From an uncultured Nitrospira sp. (GTDB lineage Bacteria > Nitrospirota > Nitrospiria > Nitrospirales > Nitrospiraceae), in assembly GCA_946479785.1 (NCBI GenBank), contig CAMLHQ010000003.1, forward strand, positions 1 to 64,000: a stretch of DNA of 64,000 nt. The letters run 5' to 3'. The translations under genes were made by a program, and so were the position numbers. Numbering within the stretch: the stretch's first letter is position 1; each line of letters starts with the position of its first letter. The notes under the pieces are model-generated. The model saw only the letters and a list, made by a program, of their open reading frames with translations, was not told the DNA's origin and made no database searches. This document shows, one piece after another, positions 6,630 to 15,013 of this stretch.

Positions 6630-8831
6630 TCACGCTTGCTGCTTCCCGTGGTCTGTCCCCCGCGCTTTACTCGACAGCCAGCGGCCCAGCCCGAGCACAG
6701 ACAGAACAATCATCACAGTAATAGCAGCCAACAGTCCGATGCTTCCCGGGGTGGGATTGCGGAAGGCTTCCGTCACTTGGTCGATGAATAACGCAAGACT
6801 CAGCAGCCCCGGTAACTCGCCGATCACGGTGCCCACCAAGAAATCCCTTGTGCGAATGTGCGAGGCGCCAGCCACGGCGTTGACGATCGAAAACGGCGCC
6901 ACCGGCAGAATCCGCAGCGTCACCACGGCCAGGATACCCTTGGCCGCCAGAGCCCGGCTGACACGATAGACACGGGATCCGGACAGGTGCTCCATCAATT
7001 TCCGGCCGAGAATACGACCGATGCCGAATGTCAGCAACGCGCTCAATGTCATACCGATTAACGCGTAGAGGAATCCCCACCAGGGGCCAAAGGCCATTAC
7101 CGTCACGGCGATCAGAATCGTCACCGGCATGACGAGCATCCCGCCGACCATGAACGCGACGATCGTGACAAGCGGCGCCGTCGGACCTTTGGCGAGCTCC
7201 TCCAGGTAGGCGGCCATGGTCAGCATATCGAACTGCTCCCGCAGAGGTGTCCATTGCCATAAACCGGCGAGGAGCACCAACAGCAACAAGCCGAGGCTGG
7301 CGGAAACGATTTGCCGGAGAGCCGGCTTGCGCCGTTCCTGAGGAAAGAATTGCGCGTCATAGGGGCGGCTGGGATCGATGAACTCTTCGTCCGGCACCAC
7401 TTCGTTGATGTCGGCTGACACCGTGCCATCGAAGCACTCCAGGGACCGAGCTCCACCTCGGAGCCGTTCGACCGCCGCAATGAGTGAACTGTCCTTCGCC
7501 AGTTCTTGTCTGACGGATTCGGGACTTACCCCCAGATGTTCGCCGAGCAAGGTATGCCGAAAGGCCGCGATCGCCCGGCGAACGGAGGGATGCGCCCCGG
7601 ATTCGATCGCCAGGTCGCATTCCGTGTCGAACCCCATCGAACGGTTGCTCAGGTTTGCTGATCCGACGCGAACGAGATCATCGTCGACGATGCAGACTTT
7701 GCTGTGCATGCTGATGCATTGACCGTGCAAATCGGGAATCTTCGGGTAGTACAGACTCAAGCGATGAAACCGGTCCGCCGCGCGGAGCCGCTGTAGCACG
7801 CGCCCTCGGAGCACGTCCATCGTATGTTGCTCAAGCCAGCCGTCGCTGTTCGGATGGAGCACCAATACGATCTCCGGTCCTTTCGCATCTTGCAGCCGCA
7901 CGGCGAGGCGGTCGGCGATCGTGCTGGAGGTCAAGTATTGCGTCTCGATGTATATGTGGCAGCGGGCTCTATCGAGGCTGTCAAGAAACAGGGCCTCGAC
8001 TTCATTGATCGGCCGACGACCATCGAACGGCGGAGCGGTTCTCGCAATCGCGACGGGGACACCGGACAGGTCAGCTTCCCATCCGGCAGGCCAGAGATCG
8101 TCGTGACGCATCACAGACGGAAACGGAATAGAGCGCCCGGTCGCAGTCTTCCACCGGTCGCGCGCCAGATCACCCAGCGCCGCAGCCACGGGTCCGCTCA
8201 CCATCAGTTGAACATCATGAAACGGCCGGCAAGGGCGCTTGTTTTGTACCAGCAGGCGCGCGGGGTGGTGCGCGAGATGGCGTCGGGAATCCCAACGGCA
8301 TTGAGCGAAGTCCAAGCCGCCGACGAAGGCGAGAGCATCGTCGATGACAACCACTTTTTGATGGTGGGAGCCCCCTACCGGATGAGCGGCATCTTTCATA
8401 AAATGCAGTCGCCGGTGAGCTGCCAGCTTTGAAGGCAGCCACCATTCCCGCTCGCTCCAATAGATCATGTGAAAGTCCCAAGTCAGGACGTAAATCTGAA
8501 GGTCCCTCTTACGGATGAGCAGATCGTGCAGAAATTCGCCGAGCTTGTCGGCAAAGCCGTCCGGTTCACGATCGATCAACATTCGAATCCGGCTGTCGAA
8601 GTCCCAACCCAGGATCATGATGCAATGGCGAGCGCTGATGGCGGCGGCACGGAAGGCCCGGAAATATGCCTCGCCGTCAACTAAGAAGGAAGCGCGATCA
8701 GCACGTTCCACTCTCCAACAATTACGACCGGCTTCAAAGATCGACGGTCGCGAAGCCTCACGAACGGATGTAATAGCGGCCGGCTGCCGCCAGGATTGTG
8801 ACTGCGTCTTCTGTCGATTGGCATGGCTCAT
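6630..8831 (-). CDS. Phospholipase D-like protein fused to VTT/DedA membrane domain
   Basis: The N-terminal half (about 30-480) is a two-motif phospholipase D/cardiolipin synthase-like domain. HKD motif 1 is SHHQKVVVIDD (His157, Lys159, Asp164) and motif 2 is MHSKVCIVDDDLVRVGSANL (His376, Lys378). The C-terminal half (about 505-725) is a membrane VTT/SNARE-associated (TVP38/DedA) domain, with GMTLSALLTFGIGRILGRKL and the characteristic RILPVAPFSIVNAVAG. It is probably a membrane-anchored phospholipid transferase or lipase. The 733-residue length matches known fusions of this type. The ATG at 8831 is only about 12 nt from the start of transcription predicted for P4 and has no clear Shine-Dalgarno. 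Confidence 0.88.
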   Translation of the reverse strand: MSHANRQKTQSQSWRQPAAITSVREASRPSIFEAGRNCWRVERADRASFLVDGEAYFRAFRAAAISARHCIMILGWDFDSRIRMLIDREPDGFADKLGEFLHDLLIRKRDLQIYVLTWDFHMIYWSEREWWLPSKLAAHRRLHFMKDAAHPVGGSHHQKVVVIDDALAFVGGLDFAQCRWDSRRHLAHHPARLLVQNKRPCRPFHDVQLMVSGPVAAALGDLARDRWKTATGRSIPFPSVMRHDDLWPAGWEADLSGVPVAIARTAPPFDGRRPINEVEALFLDSLDRARCHIYIETQYLTSSTIADRLAVRLQDAKGPEIVLVLHPNSDGWLEQHTMDVLRGRVLQRLRAADRFHRLSLYYPKIPDLHGQCISMHSKVCIVDDDLVRVGSANLSNRSMGFDTECDLAIESGAHPSVRRAIAAFRHTLLGEHLGVSPESVRQELAKDSSLIAAVERLRGGARSLECFDGTVSADINEVVPDEEFIDPSRPYDAQFFPQERRKPALRQIVSASLGLLLLVLLAGLWQWTPLREQFDMLTMAAYLEELAKGPTAPLVTIVAFMVGGMLVMPVTILIAVTVMAFGPWWGFLYALIGMTLSALLTFGIGRILGRKLMEHLSGSRVYRVSRALAAKGILAVVTLRILPVAPFSIVNAVAGASHIRTRDFLVGTVIGELPGLLSLALFIDQVTEAFRNPTPGSIGLLAAITVMIVLSVLGLGRWLSSKARGTDHGKQQA

Positions 8832-8853
8832 ATCGGCGGCTCAGTCGGAGGGA

Positions 8854-8869
8854 TGCAAACCGAGTGCCC
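8854..8869 (-). promoter_or_regulatory. Predicted sigma-54 promoter P4
   Basis: Read on the minus strand the element is GGGCACT-CGGT-TTGCA, with correct GG-N10-GC spacing and 15 bases identical to P2. The GG is 89 bp from the midpoint of paired site U3. The predicted start is about 8843, just ahead of the phospholipase D gene. Confidence 0.7.
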
Positions 8870-8941
8870 TTTCGGTCTGCTCAGAAACACCATGATTTTG
8901 ATTCGCCGGTCAGCGTCTTTCGATCTCACATGGACCGCGTG

Positions 8942-8971
8942 GACCAGCTGTCCTGCGTCAGACATTTTGTC
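8942..8971. promoter_or_regulatory. Paired activator site U3 (GACA-N3-TGTC)
   Basis: The sites are GACC-AGC-TGTC at 8942-8952 (one mismatch; extended GGACC-AGC-TGTCC) and the exact GACA-TTT-TGTC at 8961-8971, with centres 19 bp apart. They lie in the 381-bp divergent region between the phospholipase D gene and the SDR gene, flanked by promoter P4 on the minus strand and P5 on the plus strand. Confidence 0.7.
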
Positions 8972-9113
8972 CACCGTGGGGGACCCTAGGCCACGGACTC
9001 TGAAGCGCCGTGCTCCAGGTTAAACCGGTTCAAGCGGGGCTGCTGTCGCGATGTTGCTCGGTCCTAGGTGATAACGCGGCCTGTCCTGCGGCCCTCAAAA
9101 AGACGGGGCATAC

Positions 9114-9129
9114 CGGTCTGTGTCTTGCA
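9114..9129 (+). promoter_or_regulatory. Predicted sigma-54 promoter P5
   Basis: The element is CGGTCTG-TGTC-TTGCA, with GG-N10-GC spacing and full TTGCA. The predicted start of transcription is about 9140, 73 nt before the SDR ATG at 9213. The GG is about 158 bp from the midpoint of U3. Confidence 0.65.
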
Positions 9130-9212
9130 CAAGCCTTCTCTCCAAACTCTCCAAACAGTCGTCCCCGCATCTTTCCTTTCGGGGCGAGTGCAGATTAAGA
9201 AGGAACCGACCG

Positions 9213-10079
9213 ATGCCGGAAACACAAAACATAGCGCAACGCCCTCCGCAGCATCAGCCGCGTCAGCCCGGGCTGGAAGAACACATGACGCCGCGGCCGG
9301 AGAGCCACGATCCGGAGCAGCGGGGAAGCGGCAAGCTCAGGGAGAAGGTGGCGCTCATTACGGGCGGCGACAGTGGCATCGGCCGGGCCGTGGCAGTGGC
9401 CTATGCGAATGAAGGAGCGGATGTCGTCATTGTGTATTTAAACGAACATGCCGACGCAGAGAAGACCAAGGCCATGGTAGAAGAGAAGGGGCGACGCTGT
9501 TTGGTCATCGCAGGCGATGTCGGTAATGAGCGGTTTTGCCACGAGGCCGTTGAACGCACGGTTCAGGAATTCGGGCATCTGGATATTCTGGTCAACAATG
9601 CCGCCGAACAGCATCCTCAAGAGAGTCTGGAACGGATCACGAGAGGGCAGCTCGAACGCACGTTCCGCACCAATATATTTTCCTACTTCTACATGGGCAA
9701 GGCCGCGTTGCCCTATCTCAAGGAAGGCAGCGCGATCATCAACACCACCTCGGTCACGGCCTATAAAGGCAGTCCGCAATTGTTGGATTATGCCTCGACC
9801 AAGGGCGCGATCGTGGCTTTCACCCGCTCACTCTCGCAAGCGTTGGCCGACAAACAGATCCGGGTGAATGCAGTCGCGCCCGGTCCTATTTGGACGCCGC
9901 TGATTGCCTCGACTTTTCCGGCGGACAAGGTCGCGTCCTTCGGTTCCGATGTACCGCTCAAACGCGCCGGGCAACCGGAGGAAGTCGCTCCCAGTTACGT
10001 ATTTCTCGCATCGAACGACTCATCATACACCACGGGCCAAGTGTTGCATCCAAACGGCGGAACAGTCGTGAATGGCTGA
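9213..10079 (+). CDS. SDR family oxidoreductase (YghA/GSP39-like)
   Basis: The product has 288 residues. A 40-residue Gln/Pro-rich N-terminal extension (LEEHMTPRPESHDPEQRGSG) is typical of the YghA/general-stress-protein-39 group. The NAD(P) motif TGGDSGIG is at 50-57, NNAAEQHPQ near 128, the catalytic Ser180 in NTTS, and YASTK at 193-197. The conserved QVLHPNGGTVVNG closes the protein. Members reduce small carbonyls or sugars and are stress-induced; the substrate here is not predictable. The ATG at 9213 follows AGAAGGA. It heads a transcript with the hemerythrin gene 41 bp downstream. Confidence 0.88.
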   Translation: MPETQNIAQRPPQHQPRQPGLEEHMTPRPESHDPEQRGSGKLREKVALITGGDSGIGRAVAVAYANEGADVVIVYLNEHADAEKTKAMVEEKGRRCLVIAGDVGNERFCHEAVERTVQEFGHLDILVNNAAEQHPQESLERITRGQLERTFRTNIFSYFYMGKAALPYLKEGSAIINTTSVTAYKGSPQLLDYASTKGAIVAFTRSLSQALADKQIRVNAVAPGPIWTPLIASTFPADKVASFGSDVPLKRAGQPEEVAPSYVFLASNDSSYTTGQVLHPNGGTVVNG

Positions 10080-10120
10080 AGGCGACCACGACTCTTCCCG
10101 GAGATGCCAAGGAGGAGATT

Positions 10121-10738
10121 ATGGCCAAGCGGACACCCAAGAAATCGCAGGCGAAGAGTTCGCAGCCCGCTGATGCGGTACAAATGTTGAAGGCCGATCA
10201 TAAGCAAGTCCGGAAGCTCTTCGAGCAATTTTACGCTGCCACGGACGACGACAAAGGGACCATCGCCGGCCGGTTGCTTATCGGTCTGAACATCCATTCG
10301 ACGCTAGAAGAAGAGCTGTTCTATCCGGCCGTACAAGCCAAACTGGAGTCGCTCGGAAAGTTGGGCAATAGCCTCGATGCCAACGAAAACCTCGAAGGGG
10401 ACAAGGCTGAAGATGCGGAAGCAAACCTCGATGAGATCAACGGTGCGGAACTCGCAGTGGTGGATGACAAAGACACCGCCTCGGAAGTGATCTCAGCCGC
10501 CTACGATAGTCATCAAACAATACAGGACCTCATTCAGCAGCTCCGCTCACTCGACCCTAAGAGCGGGGACTATCATCAACTGTTCACCGAACTGGAAGAG
10601 GCCGTTATCGAACATGTCGCCGAAGAAGAGGACATCATCCTTCCGCTGGCCGCTGCTCAACTCGACGTGCAGACGCTCGGCGTGAAGATGCAACAGCGCA
10701 AGGACGATCTCTCGTCGCAATCCTCCCTTGCCGCATAG
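10121..10738 (+). CDS. Hemerythrin domain protein
   Basis: The 205-residue protein has hemerythrin HHE-type ligands in helices: LKADHKQVRKLFEQF, NIHSTLEEELFYPAV, DSHQTIQDLIQQL and VIEHVAEEEDIILPLAAA. These supply the His and Glu residues expected for a diiron site that binds oxygen or NO, or senses redox. An acidic insert (about 80-120, rich in Asp/Glu/Asn) separates the second and third helices. The N-terminus is Lys-rich. AGGAGG precedes the ATG. It sits behind the stress SDR gene; a paralogous hemerythrin is encoded at 11658-12140. Confidence 0.85.
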   Translation: MAKRTPKKSQAKSSQPADAVQMLKADHKQVRKLFEQFYAATDDDKGTIAGRLLIGLNIHSTLEEELFYPAVQAKLESLGKLGNSLDANENLEGDKAEDAEANLDEINGAELAVVDDKDTASEVISAAYDSHQTIQDLIQQLRSLDPKSGDYHQLFTELEEAVIEHVAEEEDIILPLAAAQLDVQTLGVKMQQRKDDLSSQSSLAA

Positions 10739-10968
10739 ATCAGTCGGCTTCCTCCTCCAGAGGAAATCGATAGGCTATGATTCGACCAATATCGCGGCGG
10801 CCTTCGAGATGACGATTGCGTTGTCTTCCGTCGATGACGATCGGCCCGACGGGACAGGAACGATTGGAGCGCGGCCCCCGTTCGATCGTTCCGTCATTGA
10901 GCATGAGAGTCGCCCACTCTCGATTTCATGACTGACCCGCGAGTACGTCGCATTCGGCGAAAGACGCC

Positions 10969-10995
10969 AGGCAGAGGAGTTCGACTCCTCTGCCT
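10969..10995. other. Perfect 12-bp inverted repeat (hairpin)
   Basis: AGGCAGAGGAGT and ACTCCTCTGCCT are perfect inverted repeats separated by TCG. No T-run follows on either strand, so it is not a clear intrinsic terminator. It lies between the hemerythrin gene and the U4/P6 elements and could insulate or terminate the upstream transcript. The rest of the 461-bp gap (10739-11199) holds no gene I can support. Confidence 0.7.
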
Positions 10996-11021
10996 CAGCT
11001 CCTCTGTGATCCAGATGCCTT

Positions 11022-11052
11022 GACGATTTGTCCTGCCGAGAGACAACTCTTC
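11022..11052. promoter_or_regulatory. Degenerate paired activator site U4
   Basis: GACG-ATT-TGTC at 11022-11032 has one mismatch from GACA-N3-TGTC, and GACA-ACT-CTTC at 11042-11052 has two. Centres are 20 bp apart, in register with the other pairs. The midpoint is 102 bp upstream of the GG of P6. Each half alone would be weak; the spacing and the position ahead of a strong sigma-54 element are what support it. Confidence 0.45.
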
Positions 11053-11137
11053 CCGTCGTAACCGAATCCGCCCTCCGAAATAGGCCCGTCCACGAGAGAA
11101 GCCGCCGTAAATCGCCAGGCCCAGCGGCAGTCTTCGA

Positions 11138-11153
11138 TGGCAATGGTTTTGCA
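11138..11153 (+). promoter_or_regulatory. Predicted sigma-54 promoter P6
   Basis: The element is TGGCAAT-GGTT-TTGCA, the best -24 box of the set, with exact GG-N10-GC spacing and TTGCA at -12. The predicted start of transcription is about 11164. This rules out coding starts at 11137 and makes 11200 the most likely start of the DksA-type gene. Confidence 0.75.
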
Positions 11154-11199
11154 CAAATGGAAGGAGTTCATGTCACCATTCACAAAGGGAGTCGACTTT

Positions 11200-11607
11200 A
11201 TGGACAACACGATGAACGACAGACGGCCAGACGTCTTGCGCACCCTGCTCGTCGGACGCCGCACGACACTGCAAAAGGAGATCGATCATCTGATTGCGCA
11301 GCACCGTGACAATTCTACTCATTTTCGCGACAATTCGGTGCTGGACGTCGAAGACATGTCGCTGCGCGACGCTACGGGCGCGCAGCAGATCGCGCTCCTG
11401 GAAGCGCGGACGCAGGAACGAATTCAACTGGATGAAGCCTTGCACCGGCTCGACGAAGGTACGTATGGCATTTGCGAAGATTGCGACGCACCAATCTCCC
11501 CCGCCCGTTTGCAGGCCCTGCCATTTGCCAGACGCTGCATCACCTGTCAGGAGCAGTTCGAACTGTTCGAAAACATCGTGCGACGAGAGGACCGTGAAGA
11601 AATTTGA
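11200..11607 (+). CDS. TraR/DksA-type zinc finger protein
   Basis: The 135-residue protein has an N-terminal helical hairpin (about 10-85, including RTTLQKEIDHLIAQH and IALLEARTQERIQLDEALHR) and a C4 zinc finger at 92-116 (C-E-D-C...RRCITC). It lacks the longer N-terminus of E. coli DksA. Such proteins bind in the RNA polymerase secondary channel and modulate transcription in stress. The ATG at 11200 follows AAGGGAG at good distance and lies 36 nt after the predicted start of transcription. The ATG at 11170 would leave only a 6-nt leader. The next gene is 50 bp downstream. Confidence 0.8.
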   Translation: MDNTMNDRRPDVLRTLLVGRRTTLQKEIDHLIAQHRDNSTHFRDNSVLDVEDMSLRDATGAQQIALLEARTQERIQLDEALHRLDEGTYGICEDCDAPISPARLQALPFARRCITCQEQFELFENIVRREDREEI

Positions 11608-11657
11608 GACGGAACTGAGAAGTCGTGACCCTTTTTTCATGCGCTGAAGGAGGTATC

Positions 11658-12140
11658 ATGCGCGAGCCCGTCGATCTATTCGAAATGTTGAAGGCCGATC
11701 ACCGCCATGTGCAGGAATTGTTCAGCAAGTTCGAGGAAGCAGATAAACACGCGCGGTCCTCTATCGCCGATGAGGCGCTTGCTGCGCTAGAAGTCCATGC
11801 GGCGATTGAAGAGGAGTTGGTCTACCCCGCCATTGCGGAAGTAGTAGAGGAAGAGGAGCTGGTCAATGAGGCGAAAGAAGAGCATCACGTGGCCAAACTC
11901 CTCATCAAAGAACTTCACAAGATGGGTGCGGGTGACGAGAAATTCCCGACCAAGTTCAAGGTGCTGGCCGAGATCGTGAGGCACCACATTGAGGAAGAAG
12001 AGGGCGAAATGTTCCCACAGGCAGAAGAAGGAGGGCTGGAAACGGAACAATTGTCGCAGGACGTCGTGAAGCGCAAAGACAAACTGATGCAGAAATACGA
12101 AGGCGGAAAAAAGTCGACGAAGCGTAAGAAAGCCGCCTAG
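11658..12140 (+). CDS. Hemerythrin domain protein
   Basis: This 160-residue HHE protein has ligand helices at LKADHRHVQELFSKF, LEVHAAIEEELVYPAI, AKEEHHVAKLLIKEL and VRHHIEEEEGEMFPQA. The tail is Lys-rich (KYEGGKKSTKRKKAA). It is a paralogue of the hemerythrin at 10121-10738 but lacks its acidic insert. AAGGAGG lies before the ATG at 11658; the longer start at 11625 is less likely. It probably forms an operon with the DksA-type gene and the membrane protein that follows. Confidence 0.85.
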   Translation: MREPVDLFEMLKADHRHVQELFSKFEEADKHARSSIADEALAALEVHAAIEEELVYPAIAEVVEEEELVNEAKEEHHVAKLLIKELHKMGAGDEKFPTKFKVLAEIVRHHIEEEEGEMFPQAEEGGLETEQLSQDVVKRKDKLMQKYEGGKKSTKRKKAA

Positions 12141-12213
12141 CAGTGTGCACTCCGAGGGAAGGTGGGTTGAATATTCGCCGGAATTGCGCGGGTGCGAATA
12201 TCAGAAAGCGATC

Positions 12214-12687
12214 ATGCATGTCGGTGATATGTTGCTCTGGGGGCTTCTTGCAACCGGGTTGCTGACGACTTTGTTGCGAGCCGGCCAAGCGCTGCATCTC
12301 ACTCGTATGGACACGGCGCTGCTCCTCGGGACGATAGTGACCCCCGATCGGGATCGGGCCAAGGTTATCGGCTTTGTGATCCATTTTCTCAACGGATGGT
12401 GGATCGCACTCATTTATATTCTCTTCTTTCATGGCTTTGGGTTTGCCACTTGGTGGCTGGGCGCCCTCATGGGCATTGCGCACACGGCCTTCATTCTGGT
12501 GGCCGTGCTGCCGGCACTGCCCGGACTCCACCCGCGTATGGCTTCAGATTGCACTGGGCCGGAACCAACCAAAATGCTGGAGCCGCCCGGCTTTCTAGCG
12601 CTGAATTATGGTTATCGCACGCCGCTTGCCGTCCTCATCGCGCATATTGCCTACGGCACCGTACTCGGAGCCTTCTACCATATATAA
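12214..12687 (+). CDS. Integral membrane protein, unknown function
   Basis: About 157 residues with four hydrophobic segments: MLLWGLLATGLLTTLL, VIHFLNGWWIALIYILFF, WWLGALMGIAHTAFILVAVL and PLAVLIAHIAYGTVLGAFY. The motif LTRMDTALLLGTIVTPDRDRAKVIGF recalls a family of small bacterial membrane proteins of unknown role. The ATG at 12214 puts the first membrane helix at the N-terminus. A GTG at 12145 (5 nt after the hemerythrin stop) would add a 23-residue polar leader. It ends 7 bp before the convergent GH15 gene. Confidence 0.65.
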   Translation: MHVGDMLLWGLLATGLLTTLLRAGQALHLTRMDTALLLGTIVTPDRDRAKVIGFVIHFLNGWWIALIYILFFHGFGFATWWLGALMGIAHTAFILVAVLPALPGLHPRMASDCTGPEPTKMLEPPGFLALNYGYRTPLAVLIAHIAYGTVLGAFYHI

Positions 12688-12694
12688 TATTTCT

Positions 12695-14482
12695 TCATTC
12701 TTTGGCGTCGAGCCGCAGAAGCGCGCCGAGATGCGCCGCATGCGTCATGGCGAGGGGAAAATTTCCGAGAAAGGCTCCGTCGTCATACCGGATTTCCTCC
12801 GGGAATAACCCGAGGTCGTTGGTGCGTTCATGCAGGTGAGTCATGATATCCTCCGCCTCTGCGACACGCCCGGCGAGCGCGAGGGCTTCGACCAGCCAAA
12901 AGCTGCACGGTAAGAAGGTGCCCTCCTCGCGCCCGGTTTCCTGCTCTGTGAGATACCGGTACACGAGCGGCCCCCGCGTCAACCACCGTTGAATCGTCGT
13001 GATCGTCGAGGACATCCGCGGGTCCCGTCCATGAATGAATCCAGTCAGTCCGAAGGTCAGGGCGACGGCATCCAGGCGGGTACCGCCCAGCACCTGCACG
13101 AAACTGTGCCGCACGTTCGAATAGCCGGCCTTCAAGACTATGCGAGTGAGGGCCTCGCGCGCCTGCCTCCACGCGCCGCTCGAAGCCGCCATGCTCAGCT
13201 TCCTCGCGAGCCGTTCGACGCGGTCCAGCGCTACCCAGCACATGACCTTGGAGTGCACATAGTGCCGGGGATTGCCACGCACCTCCCAGATGCCATGATC
13301 GGGGCGCAACCAGGACGTGCAGATTAGATCGCCGACATGCACGATCCAGCGTCTCATGTCCCGATCCACGGGATATCCGGCTTCGACATACAGCAACAGG
13401 CTGTCGAGCACTTCGCCGTAGATATCGAGTTGGTACTGCTGCGCGGCAGCATTGCCAAAGCGGACCGGACGAGATTGGCGGTAGCCTTCGAAAAAAGACG
13501 ACGACCGCTCGGGAATCGATGCCTCCCCGTGCAACGTGTACATCACTTGCAGCTCGGGATAGGTCAGCCTCGTGGCATGAGTCATCCACTGGGTGAATGC
13601 GACGGCTTCCGCTTCAAAGCCGAGTCGAAAGAACGCATGCGAAGTGAGCGACGCGTCCCGCAGCCAGCAATAGCGGTAGTCCCAGTTGAGCGCGCCTCCG
13701 AAACGCTCAGGCAAGGAAGTCGTCGGGGCCGCGACAATCGCGCCTGACGGCGCATAGCTCAATAATTTGAGCGTAATCGCGCTCCGGAGAACCTGTTCCC
13801 GAGAAGGACCGGTATAGCGGCACTGATTCGTCCAACCGGTCCAATAAGACAGCGTGTCATCGATGGCTTGTGCCGCGGTGGACAGGCGCGGATAGACGCC
13901 CGGCGCTTCTTCGGCATAAGCCATCCACAACGTAATGCTATCGCCTCTAGTGACGGTGACCGTTCCCGAGAGCTTACCAGGCGCAATGTCCATCGGCGCA
14001 TCGACCGCCACGAACAACATGCGGCCGCCGAAATCCGCGCAGTAGCCGGCGCGCCCGCGCACCCGAAAGATGGGAATCGTCCTGCCGTCATCCGGACGAG
14101 GCTTGATCGTCAACGAAAATTCGACGGTCCCTTCCAGCCCTTCGATACGCCGCAGCACCTGCCGTAACGGAAACGAGGGGCTCGCCGGCCGTGACTCCGC
14201 CACAGGCATGAGGTCGGTGAGCTGCGCGCGGCCATCGGCGGTTAGGAACTCGGTCGTAAGCACCGCCGTATTGGGCCGATACCAGCGCCTGGTGCGGAAG
14301 AAGTTGTTCGGATGGATGGCGCAATAGCCGCCGTGATCCCAATCGAGCAGCCGGTTGAAGCAAGAAGGACTATCGAAACGTGGGAGACAGAGCCAATCGA
14401 TCGAACCTCGGCTGGATATCAACGCGCCGGTTCGGCAGTCGCCGACCAGCGCGTAATCGTGAATGGGAGGATAGGCAATCAA
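12695..14482 (-). CDS. Glycoside hydrolase family 15 (glucoamylase/trehalase-like)
   Basis: This 595-residue protein begins with IHDYALVGDCRTGALISSRG and SIDWLCLPRFDSPSCF, the diagnostic start of bacterial GH15 proteins. An N-terminal beta-sandwich domain (about 1-230) is followed by an (alpha/alpha)6 barrel. Barrel motifs include NWDYRYCWLRDASLTSHAFF (catalytic region), YGEVLDSLLLYVEAG, GIWEVRGNPRHYVHSKVMCW and EEGTFLPCSFWLVEALALAG. The likely reaction is hydrolysis of terminal alpha-linked glucose from trehalose, maltodextrin or glycogen. No signal peptide is seen, so it is cytosolic. The upstream 123 bp hold no recognised promoter. Confidence 0.9.
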   Translation of the reverse strand: MIAYPPIHDYALVGDCRTGALISSRGSIDWLCLPRFDSPSCFNRLLDWDHGGYCAIHPNNFFRTRRWYRPNTAVLTTEFLTADGRAQLTDLMPVAESRPASPSFPLRQVLRRIEGLEGTVEFSLTIKPRPDDGRTIPIFRVRGRAGYCADFGGRMLFVAVDAPMDIAPGKLSGTVTVTRGDSITLWMAYAEEAPGVYPRLSTAAQAIDDTLSYWTGWTNQCRYTGPSREQVLRSAITLKLLSYAPSGAIVAAPTTSLPERFGGALNWDYRYCWLRDASLTSHAFFRLGFEAEAVAFTQWMTHATRLTYPELQVMYTLHGEASIPERSSSFFEGYRQSRPVRFGNAAAQQYQLDIYGEVLDSLLLYVEAGYPVDRDMRRWIVHVGDLICTSWLRPDHGIWEVRGNPRHYVHSKVMCWVALDRVERLARKLSMAASSGAWRQAREALTRIVLKAGYSNVRHSFVQVLGGTRLDAVALTFGLTGFIHGRDPRMSSTITTIQRWLTRGPLVYRYLTEQETGREEGTFLPCSFWLVEALALAGRVAEAEDIMTHLHERTNDLGLFPEEIRYDDGAFLGNFPLAMTHAAHLGALLRLDAKE

Positions 14483-14605
14483 AGGACAGCATCATCTCGA
14501 ATCGGTGGCCGACGCAGCGGCAGACTGATTCGCCCGTATGGAAGGCCGCTATGGTTGTTCAGCGACACCTCAGACCGTTCTTTTCTTTCGCCGCAATGCC
14601 TCCAT

Positions 14606-14974
14606 TCATGTCTCGACATCGAATCCATCCTCTTGCCACCAGCGCCAGCCGCCGTCCAATTCCATGACGGGAAATCCCTGCGCGGCAAACTGAACGGCGG
14701 CAGTCGCCGCCAAATGACAGACCAGCGAATAACAATAAAGGATGTTCACGCGGTCTTTTCGCAGACCCTGAAGGCTCCCCCACCGTTCCTTCGGTAGGCT
14801 GATCGCTCCGGGAATATGGCCCTTGGCGTAATCCTCTGCGGCCCGCACGTCCACGATGTTCACTCCCCCCTGTTTCATCATCCGTTCCAATTCAACCGGG
14901 CCGGTCGTGAAGGCCATCTTGGCTTCGAAAAACTCCTTTGCTTTCGCCGGATCGTGGATCATTGTTGTCTGCAT
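14606..14974 (-). CDS. Rhodanese-like domain protein
   Basis: This 122-residue single rhodanese domain carries NIVDVRAAEDYAKGHIPGAI, then LPKERW and the active-site loop CYSLVCHLA with a Cys after ILY, followed by the family's AAQGFPVMELDGGWRWW. A single-domain protein of this type may transfer sulfur or act in redox sensing. The loop sequence differs from classical thiosulfate sulfurtransferases, so the donor is uncertain. AGGAAACC lies upstream of the ATG. Confidence 0.85.
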   Translation of the reverse strand: MQTTMIHDPAKAKEFFEAKMAFTTGPVELERMMKQGGVNIVDVRAAEDYAKGHIPGAISLPKERWGSLQGLRKDRVNILYCYSLVCHLAATAAVQFAAQGFPVMELDGGWRWWQEDGFDVET

Positions 14975-15013
14975 GGTTTCCTCCGTTGTAAAACTTCTGC
15001 GCTCAGCCGCTTG

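Noticed and set aside
10969..10995. Hairpin considered as the T-arm of a tRNA or an attachment site
   Set aside because: The loop and stem do not fit a T-arm (needs a 7-nt loop) and no other tRNA arms lie nearby.
10775..11143. 122-residue open frame on the minus strand between hemerythrin and DksA-type genes
   Set aside because: No Shine-Dalgarno, no family signature, and it crosses the hairpin and the U4/P6 elements.
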